This document shows, piece after piece, positions 27,801-34,627 of a stretch of 64,000 nt of DNA. Under the pieces are notes generated by a model. That model ran no database searches and had not been told where the DNA came from. It saw only the letters and a program-made list of their open reading frames with translations. The stretch's first letter is position 1. Every line of letters begins with the position of its first letter. The stretch comes from Lytechinus pictus (Eukaryota > Echinodermata > Echinoidea > Temnopleuroida > Toxopneustidae), in assembly GCF_037042905.1 (NCBI RefSeq), contig NC_087253.1, positions 6,577,501 through 6,641,500 on the forward strand, given 5' to 3'. A program made the translations under genes and the position numbers.

Positions 27801-30501
27801 TTCTTCCATGTCTTCTTCAGTTGCCCTCCCCCCCCCCTGTTCCCCTCTGACTAACCAGACATCATGTTTTAAGGGGAATACAAACCAAATAAAAACTTGT
27901 TTTCAGAGGGAAAGAAAAATCAGACAAAGTTTGAACAATATCGGACAAACAATAAGAAAGTTAAGAATTTTTAAAAGTTGTAAAATGTGGTAATTACTAC
28001 ACCCATGGCGACATCAAATTGTCCACATACATGTATGTGATGGCATAGTGATGTAAGGCAAGGACTACTTTTCCATGTACTCCAATACATATAATGTCAT
28101 TTTTTCAAAAGTTTTACTTAAAATTATATTTTTCTTTCATGAGGATATAAAAAGTTTGCTACCTGGGTTATATTTTGATTACTGCCCTAGGGGAATGGGT
28201 ACTTAGGAGAAAACCACAAATCCCTGATAATAAAGTACATGGCCTGTGGGGGAAAGTTGTCCTTGCCCCTTGTCGTTATTTACTTATACCTTGGTCACAT
28301 TTGCTACGGCCGCCGTAGATTCTAAAATTTGTACGGCGAGTAGCAATTCTACGGTCGCCTCAGAATTTCCACGGCCACTTACTCTAGTGGTCACATATGT
28401 TACGGTCGCCGCACGGCGTATTTTTTAATTTATGGAGAAAAAAATATGCGGCTGACGTATGTCCTTGAAATCATGACGTACGGTCGCCCTAGGGCGACCC
28501 TGCGCTGGCCGTAGGTTTTTGACAAATACTACGGCAGACGCGAGGTGGCCGCAAGGCGCCCTCACGGCGGCCGCAGGGGAACTATACAGTGAGTATACCA
28601 TGAATTGCTTGTCACACTCATGATATTTTACATTAGACATTTCATTTCAGAAAGTTTTCAAAGTGTCACACCATGCCCATGCGCGTATTCTGGGTGGGAG
28701 GGAGGGGGGGTTCGGGGCCCGGGCCCCCGGGTAGGCGAAAAGGGGGCGCCAAAAAGAGAGAGGAAAGAAAGGGAAAGAAAAGGGAGATAAAAAAGGAGGG
28801 GGAAAGAAGAGAAGAGTAATAAAAGTGGGGGGGGGGGGCAAATTGATGTTCGACCTAGGAAGGGGGGGGGGGTCGCCAAATTATTGTTTGACACTGATCT
28901 GAATATTATACGATCAGTAATGTTCGACCTAGGAAGGGAGGGGGGGGCAAATCGACCTTTGAGGTGATTCGCGCTCGCATCGAATGATTAGTTAGATGGA
29001 CATCCTGTTAATGATTACCTAAATTGCGTAGAATGTCTAGTTTTGGAACGAAATATAAAATAGGTTCAGCTCGCGCTTCGCGCTCGGATCGAATAATTTT
29101 TAAGTGCCCATCCTGTTCATGATTACCAATAATGCTTAGAATTTCCAAACTTTGGGTCATTTTGGAATATAGAAATTTTCAGCTCGCCCTGACAGATAGA
29201 GAGTTACCCATCCTGCTCATGCTTACAAAACTTCTCAGAATATTCTATTTTCAGGTCTATACACAAGCTATCAAAAATCGCGTTCGCATTATTTATTTGG
29301 ACTTATGAAATAAATCTCCCTTAACCATGCTAACTTGTTTGTATGAATAAAGTTAAGATGTTAATAAACGCTTTAGTCTTAAGTAAGAACTACACCCTAG
29401 GAAACAACAAAAATCAGCATTTAACTCCCCGTGATAATACTACTAATAATGATAATAAGTCATATTTTACCCAAGTTAACCGCTGGTGAAAGGGCAATAT
29501 CTGTGCTTCCTGGTCACATTTGTTCTTTTTAAAAAAATGGTATTACATCATATTCATGGATAGATTACTTTTTATCAAGTCATCATTCAAAAAGTGGTCT
29601 GCAGTTGCCCTTGTTGCCCTCATGTGATTATGAAATAAGGTAATTCAACATGCATTTAAGACACCCGTTTGCCTGACGAGGAGGGGTCGCCATTTTTTCT
29701 GAAAAGTACAGATGCATATGGGCCAAAATTATAGGTAGGGCCCCCGAGGTGCAAAATTCTAAATACGCGCCTGGTGGCTCCCGAGCAGATAACACAAAAG
29801 GAGAAGGGGGAAGGAGGGAAGAAAAACACGAGGGCAGCCGCACGGCCACCGTACGCTCGACGTACGGCCGCCGTAGACCGTTCTACGCCATGCCTACGGC
29901 TAGTCTAATTTCTACGGCGAGCGTAGAAAAGAAAAAATGTTATAACTCCGCGTTAAAATTCTGCGGCCACCCCTACGGCCTGTAAAAAGTAGGAATCCGC
30001 CGTACGTCGACCCTGCGGCCACCGCAGATTTTCTGCGGCCGCCGCAGAAATTTCTTGATTTCAGGTATCTACGGCCGCCGTAGAGCAAATGTGACCAAGG
30101 TATTAATACTCAGTTGCCAATTTGAAATCTACATACAGTAGTCTTGGGGATTTCAATATTAAAGCAGCCATAACTTTCTTATTGCTTGTCCAATTTCTTT
30201 CAAACTTTCACCAGTCTGTTTTATTTATTTGTCTCCTTTCCGACACAACATTTTATGACCAAGGCTGGATTCCCCTTTAATATACTTTTATTTTTCTCAT
30301 AAGATGGGGGTACACAGACGTCGTCAGAGATGGGCCAGACAACCCGTGTGGTTGTTGTGCCTGTCAGTAAACCACCACAAGAGGGCAGCAGTGTGATTTG
30401 GAACCCCTACATAGCAGGAGACGAGACAGCCAGGTTATCCCCGTCTCTAGAACCAGTAAGACCTCCTTTCATTAGACAGTCAAGAATATTGAATAAGATG
30501 T

Positions 30502-30534
<33 letters not shown>

Positions 30535-30630
30535 TGTATATATTTTTATATATATACGATTTTTTATTTCCACGGCATTTACTAAACCTTTTGTGATTAC
30601 TTTATTCCATATGCCGAAGCAGACTATTTC

Positions 30631-30667
<37 letters not shown>

Positions 30668-31821
30668 TACATCCTACGTAAGGGCGAAGTCTATGAATGG
30701 GTTTATTCCGTCATAATACACATAGATGTAAAGACGAAGGTAGAGGGCGTTATGGTGCATTACGAACATTGAAAGAAGACAAAAAAATCGCCTTAAAGAC
30801 AGATGTAGAGAAATATATATATGTATATAGTTGTGCTCAGTGTTAATGAACCCCGCTACAAAATGCACTCCTTCATGCCGAATGTTGAATGCAGGCAACA
30901 ACACTACGGTGTTCGTTGAGCCCAGAGACACAAATTTTATTGAATGTAATATATTATCACCTAAAACGTGGCAGAACTTGATGATTTTAAATATATTAAT
31001 TTTCTGGTGGAGTTAATTAACTTTTGAGCACCACTATATTTAGATTCAATTGTATCATCTGCATTTGTGAAAGAGATCAAATTACCTGTCCTATCATACA
31101 CACATTTATGATGTAGACAGATATATGTAGAGATTCAGGTATAGGTAGATATAATTTTTGTTATGTTTTTTTTTTTTTTGACTCTTTATGCTGTACATTT
31201 GGACAATTTTTCTTCTTTTTTTGATAGGCATCTCTTCCTGGTGGTCTGAACTCATCCCCAATCCCTAGCCCCAGAGGTGTATCATCCACTCACCAGCAGA
31301 GTCATATGTCCTCCAGGGAGCGGAGACCCGACGGAGACAGTCTCCGGGGAACCAAACAGGGCGTTGTCGAACGCTATGCAGACATGCTCCAAGAGATGCT
31401 GACAAGCCAGCTCCCGCTTCCCCCGGAAGAAGGGGACGGCATTCCTTCCAAGAGCTCCCACAAGCGTGGCGTTACGCTCCTCGAAGGGGAACCGGACTAC
31501 GACTGGTCCTTCGACCGCAGCATCAACGGCTCGCAGAGGTCGGGGTCAAAAACGCGGTCACCGCTCCCCAACAGAACAAAATCAAACGAAACCGAAAAGG
31601 GCTCGGCGTCCACGTCCGTTGATGAGAAGTTGCCCTCACTAAGCAAGAAAGAGAAGGGGGTTGGGAAGGCGGTGGATAAGTTTTACGACGAGCTGGACGT
31701 GTCTACGAATCTGAAATACCCGACGGGACAGTGTTCGCCTCAGGTTGCAAATGCGGTGAGGGAAGAACTGATCAGATTGACAAGAAGGATGGGCGATGGA
31801 GAGGAGAGTGGATTGGTTTGA
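3272..31821 (+). CDS. KIAA1549/UPF0606-like gene, C-terminal six exons
   Basis: Exons 3272-3419, 24536-24682, 26042-26094, 26632-26702, 30304-30455 and 31228-31821 all have AG acceptors. The first five have GT donors, and the last ends in TGA. Every junction keeps one frame (phases 0, 0, 2, 1, 0), which is strong evidence for one gene. The joined product is about 387 residues: a Lys/Gly-rich start, QKMHALIDEAFSLV, a Pro-rich PPIPRRKPK patch, VIWNPYIAGDE, a Ser/Arg-rich low-complexity region, and a C-terminal helix VANAVREELIRLTRRM. From memory of the family, human KIAA1549 has a comparable QMH-LL-EAFSL motif and an AIREEVAKL-type C-terminus, in a cytoplasmic tail after one transmembrane segment. 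The N-terminal ectodomain and membrane segment would lie left of the window. Additional exons in the 21 kb intron cannot be excluded. No search was run. Confidence 0.72.
3668..4135. repeat. Palindromic MITE, CCCAGGGGCCC ends
   Basis: The left end GCCCAGGGCC and right end GGGCCCCTGGGC are inverted. Inside, TTGATCCAATCAATCACAAC and its relatives occur more than once, so this looks like two nested or tandem copies. A related element is at 14751-15012. Confidence 0.6.
4136..5130. other. AT-rich intron sequence, no gene seen
   Basis: Phrases such as AATAACAAAGTTATCAAATTG and a CATGAATATGCA segment resemble parts of the TTAA-type MITE at 8027-8620, so an old decayed copy is likely around 4680-4870. 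Nothing coding is supported. Confidence 0.35.
5141..5146 (-). terminator. Polyadenylation signal AATAAA (minus)
   Basis: TTTATT on plus reads AATAAA on minus, about 225 nt past the stop of the minus-strand frame ending at 5372. It is the plausible cleavage signal for that transcript. The region is AT-rich, so a chance hexamer is possible. Confidence 0.35.
5372..5851 (-). CDS. Unidentified minus-strand terminal exon
   Basis: A minus-strand open frame of 159 codons that, unlike its AT-rich surroundings, has GC-rich codon usage across about 5390-5750, as a real exon would. Possible acceptors are TTGTGATCAG before 5843 and CACCACACCAG before 5757, so the true exon may start inside the frame. The product is helical and hydrophilic (EDFYNFFRSRNNNEIRANLG, then LALLVLMLKNIS, then CSQMLQQMLDTV) and ends FGPPLSPDVP. 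I see no signal peptide, membrane segment or catalytic motif. I do not recognise the family; armadillo/HEAT-like helices are a guess. It lies antisense inside the big intron of the KIAA1549-like gene. Confidence 0.6.
   Translation of the reverse strand: MIRQLLGAINTENLRVTKIVDSLLGSIFTTPVQMSGTTRQVKIIMDESQRGKTSSSKAEDFYNFFRSRNNNEIRANLGLIASNPDLDKQDLALLVLMLKNISQPYVRRLIRETTCSQMLQQMLDTVTENESKRGMMPCPNDVEEIEKIIFGPPLSPDVP
6022..6027 (-). terminator. Polyadenylation signal AATAAA (minus)
   Basis: TTTATT on plus gives AATAAA on minus, 53 nt beyond the stop codon at 6080. The position fits a short 3' UTR for the exon at 6080-6240. Confidence 0.4.
6080..6240 (-). CDS. Possible minus-strand terminal exon, unknown product
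   Basis: On minus, a good acceptor TCTTTCCTGCAG ends at 6241. The following 161 nt enter in phase 1 and encode about 52 residues starting GPKSLSKLCQITEQITGVAK and ending FIDQRNIRK before a TAG stop. A polyadenylation hexamer lies about 53 nt further on. It could be an alternative 3' end of the same nested gene as 5372-5851 or a separate transcript. The stop prevents simple splicing into 5843. I do not recognise the product. Confidence 0.45.
6411..6855. repeat. MITE with GGCCACCGCACACC ends
   Basis: The left end TAAAGGCCACCGCACACC and right end GGTGTGCGGTGGCCTTTA are perfect inverted repeats, continuing inward as GACCCGACTGGTC. The interior is full of CTTGCGA/TCGCAAG motifs. A single-ended relic of the family is at about 60260-60297. 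Confidence 0.85.
6860..7470. repeat. Fold-back repeat with GGGGCTGATTCAGCCCC ends
   Basis: The left part has GGGGGGGCTGATTCAGCCCC near 6864. The right part has GGGGGAGGCTGAATCAACCCC near 7434, followed by a C tract (about 7450-7470). The inverted ends suggest a decayed MITE. The AT-rich interior holds no frame of interest. Confidence 0.5.
7470..7606. repeat. Short fold-back MITE (GAACGACTG...CAGTCGTTC)
   Basis: GAAGAACGACTGAACC at about 7484 is mirrored by GGATCACCAGTCGTTCTT at about 7560. It is the same family as the better-preserved copy at 46326-46499. Confidence 0.65.
8027..8620. mobile_element. TTAA-type (piggyBac-like) palindromic MITE
   Basis: The element starts TTAAAGGGATGGTC at 8027 and ends GACCATCCCTTTAA at 8620, so TTAA borders both ends as in piggyBac-type insertions. 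The arms are long inverted repeats of more than 150 bp (for example ATCATGAATATTCATTAGGT against its complement). It is nearly intact, so relatively young. Confidence 0.88.
8621..9470. other. AT-rich intron sequence, no feature seen
   Basis: No convincing exon, inverted repeat or RNA gene was found in this stretch. Confidence 0.35.
9471..9610. repeat. (TCAATTTT)n LINE-tail-like repeat
   Basis: An iterated CAATTTTCAATTTTCAATTT followed by TATTCAACCATCAGGTACAG resembles 3' termini of CR1-like LINEs. Only the tail is recognisable. Confidence 0.4.
10125..10320. repeat. Half MITE (AAGTTCACCCC end)
   Basis: The end AAGGGAAAGTTCACCCC and the downstream GTGTCATGTGCGAGCAGCTC match the family seen at 34090-34592 and 42612-43072. 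The opposite arm is not evident. Confidence 0.5.
10321..11160. other. Intron sequence with T tracts, no gene seen
   Basis: It contains long T runs (about 10398 and 10680) and a GC-rich patch near 10440-10495. No exon is supported. Confidence 0.3.
11165..12215. repeat. Repeat with AAGCGATCTT/AAGATCGCTT motifs, split by a MITE
   Basis: The sequence carries inverted motifs (GAAGATCGCTT and AAGCGATCTT, GTTCCCAT and ATGGGAACG) and continues after an inserted TTAA element as CTAGTTTTAGGGCGGTAATG. This indicates an older element interrupted by a younger one. It includes a run of GC-rich bases unlike nearby intron. Confidence 0.55.
11561..12174. mobile_element. TTAA-type palindromic MITE, second family
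   Basis: The ends are TTAAAGGACAAGTCCACCCC and GGGGTGGACTTGACCTTTAA. They are inverted and flanked by TTAA, with long complementary arms including the GTGATGGACATCATCG region. It lies inside the repeat at 11165-12215. Confidence 0.85.
12780..13290. repeat. Two fold-back elements with GGCGGCCGTAC arms and CT tracts
   Basis: Copy one spans about 12872-13036 (CTGGCGGCCGTACGCCGAGT against TACGGCCGCCGTAGAGCAAA), and copy two about 13122-13282. Each follows a CTCTCTC-rich tract, and TCACATTTGCTCTACG is shared with the ends of the larger transposon at 28287-30102. They appear to be short relatives of it. Confidence 0.65.
13363..13655 (-). repeat. tRNA-derived SINE (minus)
   Basis: On minus, the head near 13653 reads TGGCCCAGTGGATTAGTCTC (A-box) and GGGTTCAAATCCCAGCC (B-box). 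The body has TGCACTCGACCCAGGTGAGG and ends in CCGGGGTAAT plus an (ATT) tail. It is the same family as 3007-3222 with a more diverged head. Confidence 0.8.
13656..14250. other. Intron sequence, nothing recognised
   Basis: No exon or repeat boundary could be supported here. Confidence 0.3.
14253..14710. repeat. MITE with CTTTTCACACTGCA ends, copy 1
   Basis: It starts TATGCTTTTCACACTGCA and ends with the inverse TGCAGTGTGAAAAGC. The interior repeats CTTAACCCC/GGGGTTAAG many times and is itself palindromic. A close relative lies 2.1 kb downstream (16371-16856). Confidence 0.85.
14751..15012. repeat. Palindromic MITE (GGGGCCCGGTCTTACAAA ends)
   Basis: CCTGGGGCCCGGTCTTACAA at the left is mirrored by TTTGTAAGACGGGGCC at the right. 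The inner GATTAATCCGATC and GATCGGATCAATC are complementary. It is related to 3668-4135. Confidence 0.75.
15013..16370. other. Intron sequence with CCAATCAG/ATTCATGA motifs
   Basis: Around 15500-15640 the motifs AGCCAATCAG and AATATTCATGA recur, and may be a decayed repeat. No coding sequence is supported. Confidence 0.3.
16371..16856. repeat. MITE with CTTTTCACACTGCA ends, copy 2
   Basis: It carries the same TIRs as 14253-14710 (TATGCTTTTCACACTGCA left, TGCAGTGTGAAAAGCATA right) with an internal palindromic CTTAACCCCGGG core. Confidence 0.85.
17385..19810. repeat. Large diverged inverted repeat enclosing a CT-rich block
   Basis: ATACCGAAATGAGAGACAAG at about 17389 is mirrored by TTGTCTCTCATTTCGGTAT at about 19787. 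Nearby pairs (CCTAGCAAC near 17657 and GTTGCTAGG near 19546, and ATTGGCT/CATTGGTCAATC) also oppose each other. This suggests arms of roughly 350 bp around a 1.7 kb centre, as in a fold-back or long-TIR transposon. No transposase-like frame is visible inside. Confidence 0.5.
18454..19190. repeat. Polypyrimidine (CT/T-rich) tract, about 740 bp
   Basis: The plus strand is almost continuous TTCTCTTTCC-type pyrimidine with few purines. Open frames on both strands (Ser/Phe/Leu-rich on plus, Glu/Lys/Arg-rich on minus) are compositional artefacts. Such mirror-rich homopyrimidine can form triplex DNA; that is inference. Confidence 0.85.
20258..20575. repeat. Palindromic MITE (GGCCCATATTCCGAA... ends)
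   Basis: The left GGCCCATATTCCGAAATCAG and right CTTCAGAATACGGGAC are inverted, with inner TTTAGACCATGGTCTA. A second copy occurs at 38982-39299. Confidence 0.7.
20576..21386. other. Intron sequence, nothing certain
   Basis: AGGGGAGGTTCACCCTGACA near 20626 resembles a MITE end without a partner. No exon is supported. Confidence 0.3.
21389..21629. mobile_element. Tc1/mariner-like MITE, CAGTCTGTGGTGCT ends
   Basis: The left CAGTCTGTGGTGCTAAAAAG and right CTTTTTAGCACCACAGACTG-type ends are inverted and flanked by TA. The inner GTGAACCC/GGGTTCAC also pair. The element at 30828-31036 has related ends. Confidence 0.82.
21681..22263. repeat. 286 bp tandem duplication
   Basis: GAATAAGTGCTTTTCACAA starts at 21681 and again at 21967. 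The two units stay alignable to the end (GGACTGTAATTGAAATGATG at both ends) with modest divergence. There is no coding signal. Confidence 0.85.
22679..23246. repeat. TTAA-type MITE, GGGGAATCCAGCC family, truncated right end
   Basis: It begins TTAAAGGGGAATCCAGCC and matches 62396-63003 through most of its length. It loses homology after TATCAACTTGTG near 23246, so the right TIR is missing. Confidence 0.8.
23745..24290. repeat. Tandem repeat, about 123 bp unit
   Basis: TTTTTGCAACATCACTTGCA-type blocks recur near 23746, 23865, 23988, 24113 and 24238. Each is followed by AGAACCTTGCGGCTCAGA and AAAGTCAAATCAATG. The array ends about 250 bp before exon B of the KIAA1549-like gene. Confidence 0.82.
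24536..24682 (+). CDS. KIAA1549-like gene, exon B
   Basis: The acceptor CTATCTCCAAG ends at 24535 and the donor AGTCAG|GTACGT follows 24682. The exon is 147 nt, phase 0 at both ends. It encodes DEVDIQPEPLQETKQ, then the helix KMHALIDEAFSLVGKGSPSK, the segment I use for family assignment, and ends GGLSNSQ. Confidence 0.8.
24683..26041 (+). other. Intron between exons B and C
   Basis: It contains repeated CCCAAGTCCA motifs (about 25425-25720), including a small hairpin GCCCAAGTCC/GGACTTTGGC near 25575. No other exon is supported. Confidence 0.5.
26042..26094 (+). CDS. KIAA1549-like gene, exon C
   Basis: A 53 nt microexon with acceptor TGCATCAACAG and donor AGCAAGA|GTAAGT. It enters in phase 0 and leaves in phase 2. 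It encodes NHSSREEGKKTPRDGQQ, a polar charged linker. It was recognised only because frame and splice sites connect exons B and D. Confidence 0.65.
26632..26702 (+). CDS. KIAA1549-like gene, exon D
   Basis: The acceptor GTTTTTATCAG precedes 26632 and the donor TTGATTG|GTAAGG follows 26702. It enters in phase 2, completing Glu, and leaves in phase 1. It encodes VPRQLFAPVIPPIPRRKPKD, a proline/arginine patch that could bind SH3 or similar domains (inference). Confidence 0.72.
26703..27868 (+). other. Intron between exons D and E, left part
   Basis: AT-rich sequence. Open frames such as those around 27431-27793 lack splice support and family resemblance. Nothing was annotated up to the MITE starting at 27869. 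Confidence 0.4.
27869..30280. mobile_element. TTAA-type MITE (GGGGAATCCAGCC family), interrupted
   Basis: The left end TTAAGGGGAATACAAACC and right end GGCTGGATTCCCCTTTAA bound a copy inverted relative to 62396-63003. Its homology is split by the 1.8 kb element at 28287-30102. The right end stops 23 bp before the AG acceptor of exon E. Confidence 0.8.
28287..30102. mobile_element. 1.8 kb TIR transposon nested in a MITE
   Basis: TACCTTGGTCACATTTGCT at the left is mirrored by AGCAAATGTGACCAAGGTA at the right, flanked by TTA on both sides. The TIRs are followed by CGGCGGCCGTA-type palindromes (about 28310-28575 and 29840-30085). The centre has G-rich tracts (28690-28940) and a repeated GTTCGACCTAGGAAGGG. 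There is no intact transposase frame, so it is non-autonomous. The shorter elements at 12780-13290 share the end motif. Confidence 0.78.
30304..30455 (+). CDS. KIAA1549-like gene, exon E
   Basis: The acceptor TTTTTCTCATAAG ends at 30303 and the donor GAACCA|GTAAGA follows 30455. It enters in phase 1, completing Asp, and leaves in phase 0. It encodes GGTQTSSEMGQTTRVVVVPV and then SVIWNPYIAGDETARLSPS. The in-frame ATG at 30330 is internal, not a start. Confidence 0.78.
30508..30662. repeat. (TA)n microsatellites
   Basis: Two TATATATA runs (about 30508-30558 and 30636-30663) in the intron between exons E and F. Confidence 0.9.
30828..31036. repeat. Decayed Tc1/mariner-like MITE
   Basis: TAGTTGTGCTCAGTGTTAAT at the left and TTAACTTTTGAGCACCACTA at the right are imperfect inverted ends with TA flanks. 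GTTAATGAACCCC resembles the 21389-21629 element. Confidence 0.6.
31228..31821 (+). CDS. KIAA1549-like gene, terminal exon F
   Basis: The acceptor TTTTTTTGATAG ends at 31227, entering in phase 0, and a TGA stop ends at 31821. The 197 codons are GC-rich compared with flanking DNA, as expected of coding sequence. They encode a Ser/Pro/Arg-rich segment with VVERYADMLQEML (helix), EGEPDYDWSFDRS (acidic-aromatic patch), DKFYDELDVS and the C-terminal VANAVREELIRLTRRMGDG. The last helix is the second segment resembling vertebrate KIAA1549 C-termini. Confidence 0.8.
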   Translation, partial: ASLPGGLNSSPIPSPRGVSSTHQQSHMSSRERRPDGDSLRGTKQGVVERYADMLQEMLTSQLPLPPEEGDGIPSKSSHKRGVTLLEGEPDYDWSFDRSINGSQRSGSKTRSPLPNRTKSNETEKGSASTSVDEKLPSLSKKEKGVGKAVDKFYDELDVSTNLKYPTGQCSPQVANAVREELIRLTRRMGDGEESGLV

Positions 31822-31865
31822 ATTTCATTCTCTTCCAGAGTTTTAATGTTTGTATGGTTTATTTT

Positions 31866-32245
31866 CAATTTGTCAAATGCCAATTTGTCCAATTGCCAAC
31901 TCGTCTTCTATCATTTGGTCTACCATCAGTTCGTCCACTCACCACATGGTCTACTTTCATTTAGTCTAATGCCATTCTGTCTAATAACCAGTTGCTCCAA
32001 TAGCCATTTAGTCCATAAACCATTTTGTCTAATTGGACTAAGTGTTAAATGGTACAAAATGAATGAAAAATGAAATAGATATTAGACTAACTGGTTATGA
32101 GACGGAATGGTCTTAGACGAAATGGTGATTAGACAAAGTGATGATTGGACCAAATGGTTGTTAGATGAAATGTTGATGGACGGAATGGCATTTAGACTAA
32201 ATGGAAGTAGACCATGTGTTGAGTGGACGAATTGGCAATTTACCG
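31866..32245. repeat. Fold-back element with arms of 16 bp units, copy 1
   Basis: The left arm is a chain of degenerate units of about 16 bp of the type CATTTGGTCTAC / CATTCTGTCTAATAAC. The right arm is the same in reverse complement (TTAGACGAAATGG, GACGAATTGGCAATT). The whole could fold into one long imperfect hairpin. It starts about 45 bp after the KIAA1549-like stop codon, so probably lies in its 3' UTR. A second copy is at 60388-60765. Confidence 0.8.
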
Positions 32246-32308
32246 TTTGTATTATGATATTGTACGACACTATCTCACAAAGGAGCGTGATTGCTACGGT
32301 CCATCCCA

Positions 32309-32468
32309 GGGCCCGGTTGCCTTAAAATCACTGCTATACTAATTGTGCCATCCAATGGTAGCTACCATGGTAACGCTGATCAACAGCCAATCAAAATCAA
32401 AGATTCCATGCAAGTTACCATTGCATGGCAAAGGTACCATAATGGTAACTTTTCCGCAACGGGGCCTA
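32309..32468. repeat. Short palindromic MITE (GGGCCCGGTTGC ends)
   Basis: GGGCCCGGTTGCC at the left opposes GCAACGGGGCC at the right. The inner CCATGGTAAC/GTTACCAT segments pair. Confidence 0.65.
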
Positions 32469-34089
32469 GGTATGGAAAACTAGCGACACAGCATTTTCAT
32501 TGCATATCTGGTGCTGTTACCAAATGATAACATTTTGTGAACAAGCTCTTATTTATATGTAGATCCTGTGGTCTGTTCAGAAGAACTATTTTTTGAGAAA
32601 TTTGATCGTGAATGTTAGGGCATTATTTGAGTTAAGTTGAAATAACGCAAGTCAGACCAAAATATTTAAATGATTACTAAATGTTCCTTAGGCATAGGCT
32701 GATAGGCAGATTTTGCTGCACGTGGACTGTGAATGAAAATAAACAACCATCACTAAATTTCCTGGAATTTTTTACATTTCCCAAAAAGTCTCTGGAATAT
32801 GGTCTAGCTTTCCAGAACTTTGGAAATACTGATGTGGGAGAAATTTGATTTTTGAATTGCAAGTTCCTGTGTGACATAGCCTTATAAATTACTTGAGTTA
32901 TGCCACGATTGAGTTACTTTGAAATAATGCTTTAAAAAAATGATATTCTGATGAAAATTTAAATCTTATTTAAGCTTAGGCAGAATTTGATACAAATATT
33001 CTTTGAATGAAAGTAAAAATCATCAAGAAAAAAATTACTCTGGCAACAATATTCACTGAATAGTACATTGTCAGTGGACTGTACGTTGTCACACACTACT
33101 GTGACATTGCAAGAGACATGTACATGTATTTTGTTGGCCACCATGCAGACAACACCCTGATTGAATATAGCTTGCCTTTCCAACATTTGCTAATTCCTGT
33201 GAAAATGGGAAGCTGTCGGAACGTTGAGTTAGGGTGGTCTTTTTCAGGAGCAAACATATGCCCACATATGCCTCAAAAGAAGACATGGGGTACAGCAAAG
33301 CCTCCAAGTTGAAGAAGTTGCAATGTTTGTTTGAAAGCAAGATGACTTCAAATGAACCATTTACCATTATTTATATCCTATGTTTCTCTGTAGAGAGAAA
33401 GACATTGAACATTCCATTGCAATAAGATGAAATTTAGGTGCAATGCTTTGAAATATTGTTAATGCAAATACACCATTAACCTTGTCACTATTCCTTCGCT
33501 GTTTTCTGATATTTCGTAATCCAACAAAATGAAGAAATTATGTATTTATGGAACATGGCCGTACACAGCAGGGGGAGGGGGGGTGGGAGGCAGTTGCCCT
33601 TCCAGAAATTGTGAAAGTTTCCATTTTTTTACTGAGAATTTTCAATAAATTTAACAATAATAGTAGGCATGGAATCTTTCAATTTCAATTTTACAAAATG
33701 CAAAAGCGCCCCAACGACAGGCTTGGTTGCATCGCACCCTCGATTTAGAATTTTTTTGGGGAAAATGTTTATGCTTGATGTCCCCCCTAGCAAAAAAAAA
33801 TTATGCGTATGGCCGTGTTAATTATCGAACGTACATTGATATGCATGTACTGAAAAGAAAATGCAAGTAATATATTTCATCTTTGTAAGAAAGAATGCTG
33901 AGAAACTTATTTTAGCGTCCCAGAATCCATCCATTTTTCTTTCTTGCCTTTTTCACCAAACTTTACTGAAATTGCATATATTGTATTGCACCAAAGCAGA
34001 AATCATCTATTAAAATATATGAAGTATTTATATTACTATGAAATATTGTGCTTTTAGGGAAAAAAAAGATGTGGATGATTTTACCATGT
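32469..34089. other. Intergenic sequence after the KIAA1549-like gene
   Basis: AT-rich, with G-rich patches near 33570. No exon with splice support and no intact repeat ends were found. Confidence 0.35.
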
Positions 34090-34592
34090 GGGATGTTCAC
34101 CATGATGATAAGATGGTTTTAATAAATCTGAAAATTTTGTAGAAAAATGTTGATGAAAGTTTGATGAAAATCTGTTTAAGAAAGGAGTTATGAAGTCTAA
34201 AGTTTTTATTCTGTGACATCACAGAGGAGCAGCTCCTACACATGTCATGTGATTAAAAAAAAAATTAAAATGTAATTTTCCAAGAAAAAAAAAGTTTTTG
34301 TATTTGTGGGGTGGATATATCACCAGACACATCATTTCATACCTTTTATGAGAATTTTTTATATTTATGATGTGCCATTAAAAGCATGGAATTTATGTAA
34401 ATTAATATTACGCAGTTTATTTGGTAGCTGCTCACATAATTAATGACATCACAAATTAAAAATTTTTTAAATTCATAACTCTTTTCCATTATTTGATGGA
34501 TTTTCATCATACTTTCACAAATATTTTTTTTCTTTATTGTATCTGCCTTTATTAAAACCAATTGATTGTCAGGGTGAACTTCCCCTTTCAGT
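34090..34592. repeat. MITE (GTTCACC ends, GAGCAGCT core)
   Basis: The left GGGATGTTCACCATGATG and right GTCAGGGTGAACTTCCCC oppose each other. The internal CTGTGACATCACAGAGGAGCAGC and GTAGCTGCTCACATAATTAATGACATCAC are complementary arms. It is the same family as 42612-43072. Confidence 0.65.
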
Positions 34593-34627
34593 GCTAGTAA
34601 ATTTATTACCATGTGAGTCAAAGAAAA

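Noticed and set aside
28647-28894. Pro/Phe-rich minus-strand frames
   Set aside because: They lie in G-rich tracts of a non-autonomous transposon; no homology or splice evidence.
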